Below are positions 61,097-64,000 of a stretch of 64,000 nucleotides of DNA, piece after piece. Position 1 is the first letter of the stretch. The number at the start of each line of letters is the position of its first letter. The translations under genes were made by a program, and so were the position numbers. This DNA is from Lishizhenia tianjinensis (GTDB taxonomy: Bacteria; Bacteroidota; Bacteroidia; Flavobacteriales_D; Crocinitomicaceae): NCBI GenBank assembly GCA_943330745.2, contig CALQIX020000017.1:1-64000 (forward strand), written 5' to 3'. The notes under the pieces are model-generated. The model was not told the DNA's origin. It did no database searches and saw only the letters and a list, made by a program, of their open reading frames with translations.

Positions 61097-62212
61097 TTAT
61101 AATTCTTCAGTTAACTTCAATACATAATTTGTGCTTCTACCACCTTGTGGACTTTTGATTAAAACTCCTTTTTCTATCAAGTCTTGTATATCGCGCAGCG
61201 CAGTGTCTTGAGAGCATTTACCCATTTTTGCCCATTTCGTGGTATTCAAAACGCCTTCAAACCCATCCAAGAGTTTGTTTAATATGTTGTGTTGTCTTTC
61301 GTTGAGTACAGTTCTTCGATGCTCAAGCCAAAAAAAGTGTTTCACGATTATTTTTTCAAGCAGTTCATCGGAGTGGGTGATGGCATGTAGCAAACACGTT
61401 AAAAACCACTCAAGCCAAGCTGTTATATCCAACTCTCCTTTTTGGCTTTTTTCCAAATGAAGGTAATAGGCGTTTCGTTCTTTGCGTATCTGAACCGACA
61501 TACTATAAAATCGGTAGGATTGTTCATCTGATCGGGCGAGCAGCATATCTGTTAATGCGCGAGCTATTCTACCGTTACCATCATCAAAAGGATGCAGTGT
61601 CAAAAACCAAAGGTGTGCCACCCCTGCTTTCAATACCGAATCAGTTTCATTATCCTTATTAAACCAATCAAAAAACTGGTGCATTTCAACCTCAAGAAGT
61701 TGTGCAGACGGGGCTTGAAAATGTACCTGTTCTTTACCCATAGCACCCGAAACAACTTGCATGGGGCCCAAAGAATCATCGCGCCAATTTCCTGTTATGA
61801 TTGGAAACATGCCGCTTTGCCCTCCCGGAAACAAGGATGTGTGCCAGCTTAAAAGCCTTTTTTTTGTGAGTTCTTGATCAAAATAACCGATGGCATCTAG
61901 CATTAAGTCTACTATTCCATCCACATTATGGGTGGAGTGTACGAGCCCAGAAACATCCAAGCCAAGTCTTTTTGCTATCGAGGATCTAACTTGTTCTTTT
62001 TCGAGTATTTCTCCTTCTATTTCAGTAGATTTTAGAATTTCTTCCGTTAAGATTTCAAGATTTGCCTCGTTGCGGAGATTAAAGCCAAGTGCAGCCATTT
62101 TTCCGATTAATCTCCCTTGTTTGTTGCGGACAAGTGATAGCAAAGGCAATAGTTGCTCACTTTCCCAAGTAAAATTAGGCCAATTTGAGTATTGATATAG
62201 GTACTTCGCCAT
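61097..62212 (-). CDS. Fic family protein with DUF4172-like N-terminus and winged-helix C-terminus
   Basis: A 371-residue Fic protein, a family that usually AMPylates target proteins. Residues ~1-85 are DUF4172-like. They include STEIEG at 62-67, which matches the (S/T)xxxE(G/N) autoinhibitory helix of class II Fic enzymes. The Fic core carries HPFDDGNGR at 207-215, a perfect HxFx(D/E)GNGRxxR motif, so the enzyme looks active but self-inhibited. Residues ~305-370 form a winged helix (RQHNILNKLLDGFEGVLNTT, DTALRDIQDLIEKGVLIKS), suggesting DNA binding and possible autoregulation. Target unknown. No antitoxin (FicA) gene is adjacent. Confidence 0.92.
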   Translation of the reverse strand: MAKYLYQYSNWPNFTWESEQLLPLLSLVRNKQGRLIGKMAALGFNLRNEANLEILTEEILKSTEIEGEILEKEQVRSSIAKRLGLDVSGLVHSTHNVDGIVDLMLDAIGYFDQELTKKRLLSWHTSLFPGGQSGMFPIITGNWRDDSLGPMQVVSGAMGKEQVHFQAPSAQLLEVEMHQFFDWFNKDNETDSVLKAGVAHLWFLTLHPFDDGNGRIARALTDMLLARSDEQSYRFYSMSVQIRKERNAYYLHLEKSQKGELDITAWLEWFLTCLLHAITHSDELLEKIIVKHFFWLEHRRTVLNERQHNILNKLLDGFEGVLNTTKWAKMGKCSQDTALRDIQDLIEKGVLIKSPQGGRSTNYVLKLTEEL

Positions 62213-62409
62213 TTATTCTTTGCATTTCTTGCAATAAATGTAATGTTTTTTTATGAGTTTTAAATTATTCTCCGCATTTTTTGCATAGATTAACTCAATT
62301 ATTCTCCGCATCCTATCCCAAGACAAGGATTATCTATAAAAATATGAGAATAATAGTGGTTATTTATTTCCAGAACGGAAATTTGGAAAATGGAATTTTA
62401 ATCGAATTA

Positions 62410-62751
62410 TCAACTAAATCGGTTTCTCAAATACACTTTGTATGCTTCTTTGAAAACCACTTTTGCTGCCAGCGCTTGCAAGAAATTAGGTGTATTCAAG
62501 ATGGATAGAAATTCCTTTTCCGGTAAGTCAATCGTATAAAGCAACTGCAGTAATTTGGTCTCGCCCAAACGCATTATTTCCATTAATTGTTCAGCAATAG
62601 CTTGTTCAATTTCCTCTCTTGTTAATGCAATCTCGCTAAATTCTGGACTAAAATAAAATCCGTTTTGATTGAAATCTTTCGCCAATTGTTTCTGCGTGTT
62701 TAAAACGAATGTTTCGTTCGAGAATTCAGGAAGGAGTAAATCAGTGTACAT
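62410..62751 (-). CDS. Hypothetical protein
   Basis: A 113-residue soluble, helix-rich protein beginning MYTDLLLPEFSNETFVLNTQ, with TREEIEQAIAEQLMEIMRLG, TKLLQLLYTIDLPEKEF and a basic end VFKEAYKVYLRNRFS. It has no signal peptide, membrane helix or known motif. Codon use is ordinary and the frame is full length with a good ATG, so it is probably real. It is separated from the Fic gene by 197 bp and is divergent from htpG. Similar short proteins are scattered in Bacteroidota, but I cannot name a family. Confidence 0.65.
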   Translation of the reverse strand: MYTDLLLPEFSNETFVLNTQKQLAKDFNQNGFYFSPEFSEIALTREEIEQAIAEQLMEIMRLGETKLLQLLYTIDLPEKEFLSILNTPNFLQALAAKVVFKEAYKVYLRNRFS

Positions 62752-62831
62752 TTACATAAATGTATGGATTGTTTTTGGATTTTCTGTCACTTTTTCAATT
62801 TGTTTGAGACAGATTGTCAGTATTGATTGGA

Positions 62832-62846
62832 TGGCATAATGGTTGA
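62832..62846 (+). promoter_or_regulatory. Sigma-54-like promoter of htpG
   Basis: TGGCATAATGGTTGA matches the sigma-54 consensus TGGCACG-N4-TTGC with GG and the -12 dinucleotide ten bases apart; only the final base of the -12 GC is different (A). Transcription would begin near 62858, about 20 nt before the ATG. Two TTGTCA/CTGTCA words at 62784-62789 and 62814-62820 lie upstream, where an enhancer-binding protein would sit. No sigma-32 or CIRCE element is seen. Confidence 0.5.
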
Positions 62847-62878
62847 CAAACTTCAGACGTCTTAAAAAAATACAATTT

Positions 62879-64000
62879 ATGAAAACAGGTCAAATTCATG
62901 TTCAAACGGAAAACATTTTTCCAATTATTAAAAAATTCCTTTATTCGGACCATGAAATTTTCTTGAGAGAATTGGTTTCGAATGCGGTAGATGCAAGTCA
63001 GAAACTAAAATTCTTTGCTAAAAATGGAGAATTTAAAGGCGAAATGGGTGAGTTGAAAGTGGAGGTAATTCTCGACAAGGAAGAAAAAACCCTTACCATT
63101 CGTGACCGTGGTATTGGAATGACGGCTGAGGAAATTGATAAATACATCAACCAAATTGCTTTTTCTGGTGCAGAGGAGTTTGTAGAAAAATACAAAGGAA
63201 CAGAAGGTGTTGAACAAATCATTGGTCACTTTGGATTAGGTTTCTATTCCGCTTTCATGGTGTCAGAAAAGGTTCAAATTAGAACTTTGGCGCGGCACGA
63301 TGGTGCACAAGCAGTTCAATGGGAAAGTAATGGATCTCCGGAATATACGATTACCAATATTGATAAAATCGATCGGGGAACTGATATTGTAATGTATATC
63401 AACGAGGATTCAATTGAATTTTTAGAAAAAAATCGGATAGAAGAAGTTCTTACGAAATATTGTAAATTTTTACCAATTCCAATCGTATTTGGTACTAAAA
63501 CAGAATACATTGATTCTCCAGAAGGCGAAAAGGATGAAAATGATAAGGTAAAACGGGTTGCTATTGAAGTAGAAAATCAGGTGAACAATCCTGAACCTGC
63601 GTGGACAAAGGCTCCGGTTGATTTAAAACAAGAGGATTACGATTCATTTTACCGTGAATTATATCCGATGACATTTGAGCAACCGTTATTTCATATTCAT
63701 TTAAATGTAGATTATCCATTTAATTTAACTGGTATCTTGTATTTTCCAAAAATCAAAGAAAATGTTGAGGTTCAACGAAATAAGATCAACTTGTATTCCA
63801 ATCAAGTTTTTATCACAGACAGCGTTGCTGAAATCGTACCTGAATTTTTAACCTTATTACATGGTGTAATTGATTCTCCAGATATTCCGTTAAATGTTTC
63901 TCGTTCGTATTTACAAAGTGATGGTAACGTGAAAAAAATATCATCTCACATCACTAAAAAAGTGTCAGATAAATTAGCTGAGATGTTCAAAAACGATCGA
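62879..64000 (+). CDS. htpG: Molecular chaperone HtpG (Hsp90), partial
   Basis: The first 374 codons of HtpG, cut by the right edge; full-length proteins have ~620 residues. The ATP-binding domain is complete: LRELVSNAVDASQKLKFFAK (E-x-x-x-N of the Mg site), TIRDRGIGMTAEEI (the D-x-G-x-G motif), FSGAEEFVEKY and GHFGLGFYSAFMVSEKVQI (~115-133). The middle domain starts near residue 210 and includes YPFNLTGILYFPKIKENVEV and RNKINLYSNQVFITDS, with the catalytic Arg region PLNVSRSYLQSD near the cut. HtpG folds and stabilises client proteins under stress. It starts a transcript behind a sigma-54-like promoter, divergent from the hypothetical gene at 62410-62751. Confidence 0.96.
   Translation, partial: MKTGQIHVQTENIFPIIKKFLYSDHEIFLRELVSNAVDASQKLKFFAKNGEFKGEMGELKVEVILDKEEKTLTIRDRGIGMTAEEIDKYINQIAFSGAEEFVEKYKGTEGVEQIIGHFGLGFYSAFMVSEKVQIRTLARHDGAQAVQWESNGSPEYTITNIDKIDRGTDIVMYINEDSIEFLEKNRIEEVLTKYCKFLPIPIVFGTKTEYIDSPEGEKDENDKVKRVAIEVENQVNNPEPAWTKAPVDLKQEDYDSFYRELYPMTFEQPLFHIHLNVDYPFNLTGILYFPKIKENVEVQRNKINLYSNQVFITDSVAEIVPEFLTLLHGVIDSPDIPLNVSRSYLQSDGNVKKISSHITKKVSDKLAEMFKNDR

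Overview
The window looks like a chromosomal segment of a Bacteroidota bacterium, most likely order Flavobacteriales and possibly near Fluviicola/Crocinitomicaceae (inference). The evidence is AT-rich DNA, several type IX secretion system (T9SS) cargo proteins of both C-terminal types, a PorP/SprF protein, family-specific genes (DUF5686, DUF4199, DUF4290, DUF3667), promoters of the TTG-N19/21-TAnnTTTG kind, a long-form NusB and a 14-gene nuo operon with a short NuoG. No plasmid, phage or CRISPR structure was seen.

Layout. (1) 1-10.3 kb: surface and secretion genes. A very large outer-membrane barrel protein with about 14 tandem ~90-residue repeats runs off the left edge. It is followed by a T9SS type B cargo gene overlapping a porP/sprF-like gene, and a 1156-residue type B cargo protein. 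(2) 10.5-14.9 kb: queA, tatC and a DUF5686 outer-membrane protein. (3) 15.0-15.95 kb: a tRNA with anticodon CAT, a terminator, and a scar-like stretch with a tRNA T-arm look-alike and a 5'-truncated AbiEi-like gene. (4) 16.2-18.6 kb: rho with an Asn/Arg/Glu-rich insertion, and a DUF4199 gene. (5) 18.7-31.4 kb: nuoA-N on the minus strand behind a clear promoter. (6) 31.5-41.9 kb: housekeeping genes, mostly minus strand: a small lipoprotein, yajC, a DUF1573 protein, nusB, a leucine-type dehydrogenase, an ABC exporter, a NUDIX hydrolase, a TlpA-like thioredoxin, murA, a DUF4290 gene and purL. (7) 42.1-52.1 kb: a surface-polysaccharide locus with a flippase, six intact glycosyltransferase or glycosyltransferase-like genes plus one remnant, and two O-antigen ligase/polymerase-like proteins. 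Its middle part (about 47.06-50.88 kb) looks like an imported, more AT-rich cassette that duplicates resident functions. (8) 52.2-55.0 kb: two paralogous secreted beta-helix T9SS proteins. (9) 55.0-58.9 kb: a gene-poor accessory patch with small lipoproteins, a mazF remnant, an orphan leucine-rich-repeat-like protein, further gene fragments, overlapping palindromes and an intact mazEF-type module. (10) 58.9-64 kb: a Kelch-type T9SS protein, a DUF3667 protein, a Fic protein, a small hypothetical and the 5' part of htpG behind a sigma-54-like promoter.

How it fits together. Cargo proteins in regions 1, 8 and 10 would cross the inner membrane by Sec and the outer membrane by T9SS, whose translocon is not in this window. 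The polysaccharide locus would build a surface glycan. The nuo operon is the respiratory core. I did not find a convincing wholly new system. The most informative signals are the traces of recombination: the polysaccharide cassette junction at about 47.06 kb, the tRNA-side scar, the mazF remnant and the recent 543-bp duplication in the left-edge repeat gene. Start codons were moved in many genes where the longest open frame overlaps the upstream gene or puts extra residues before a signal peptide or family start.
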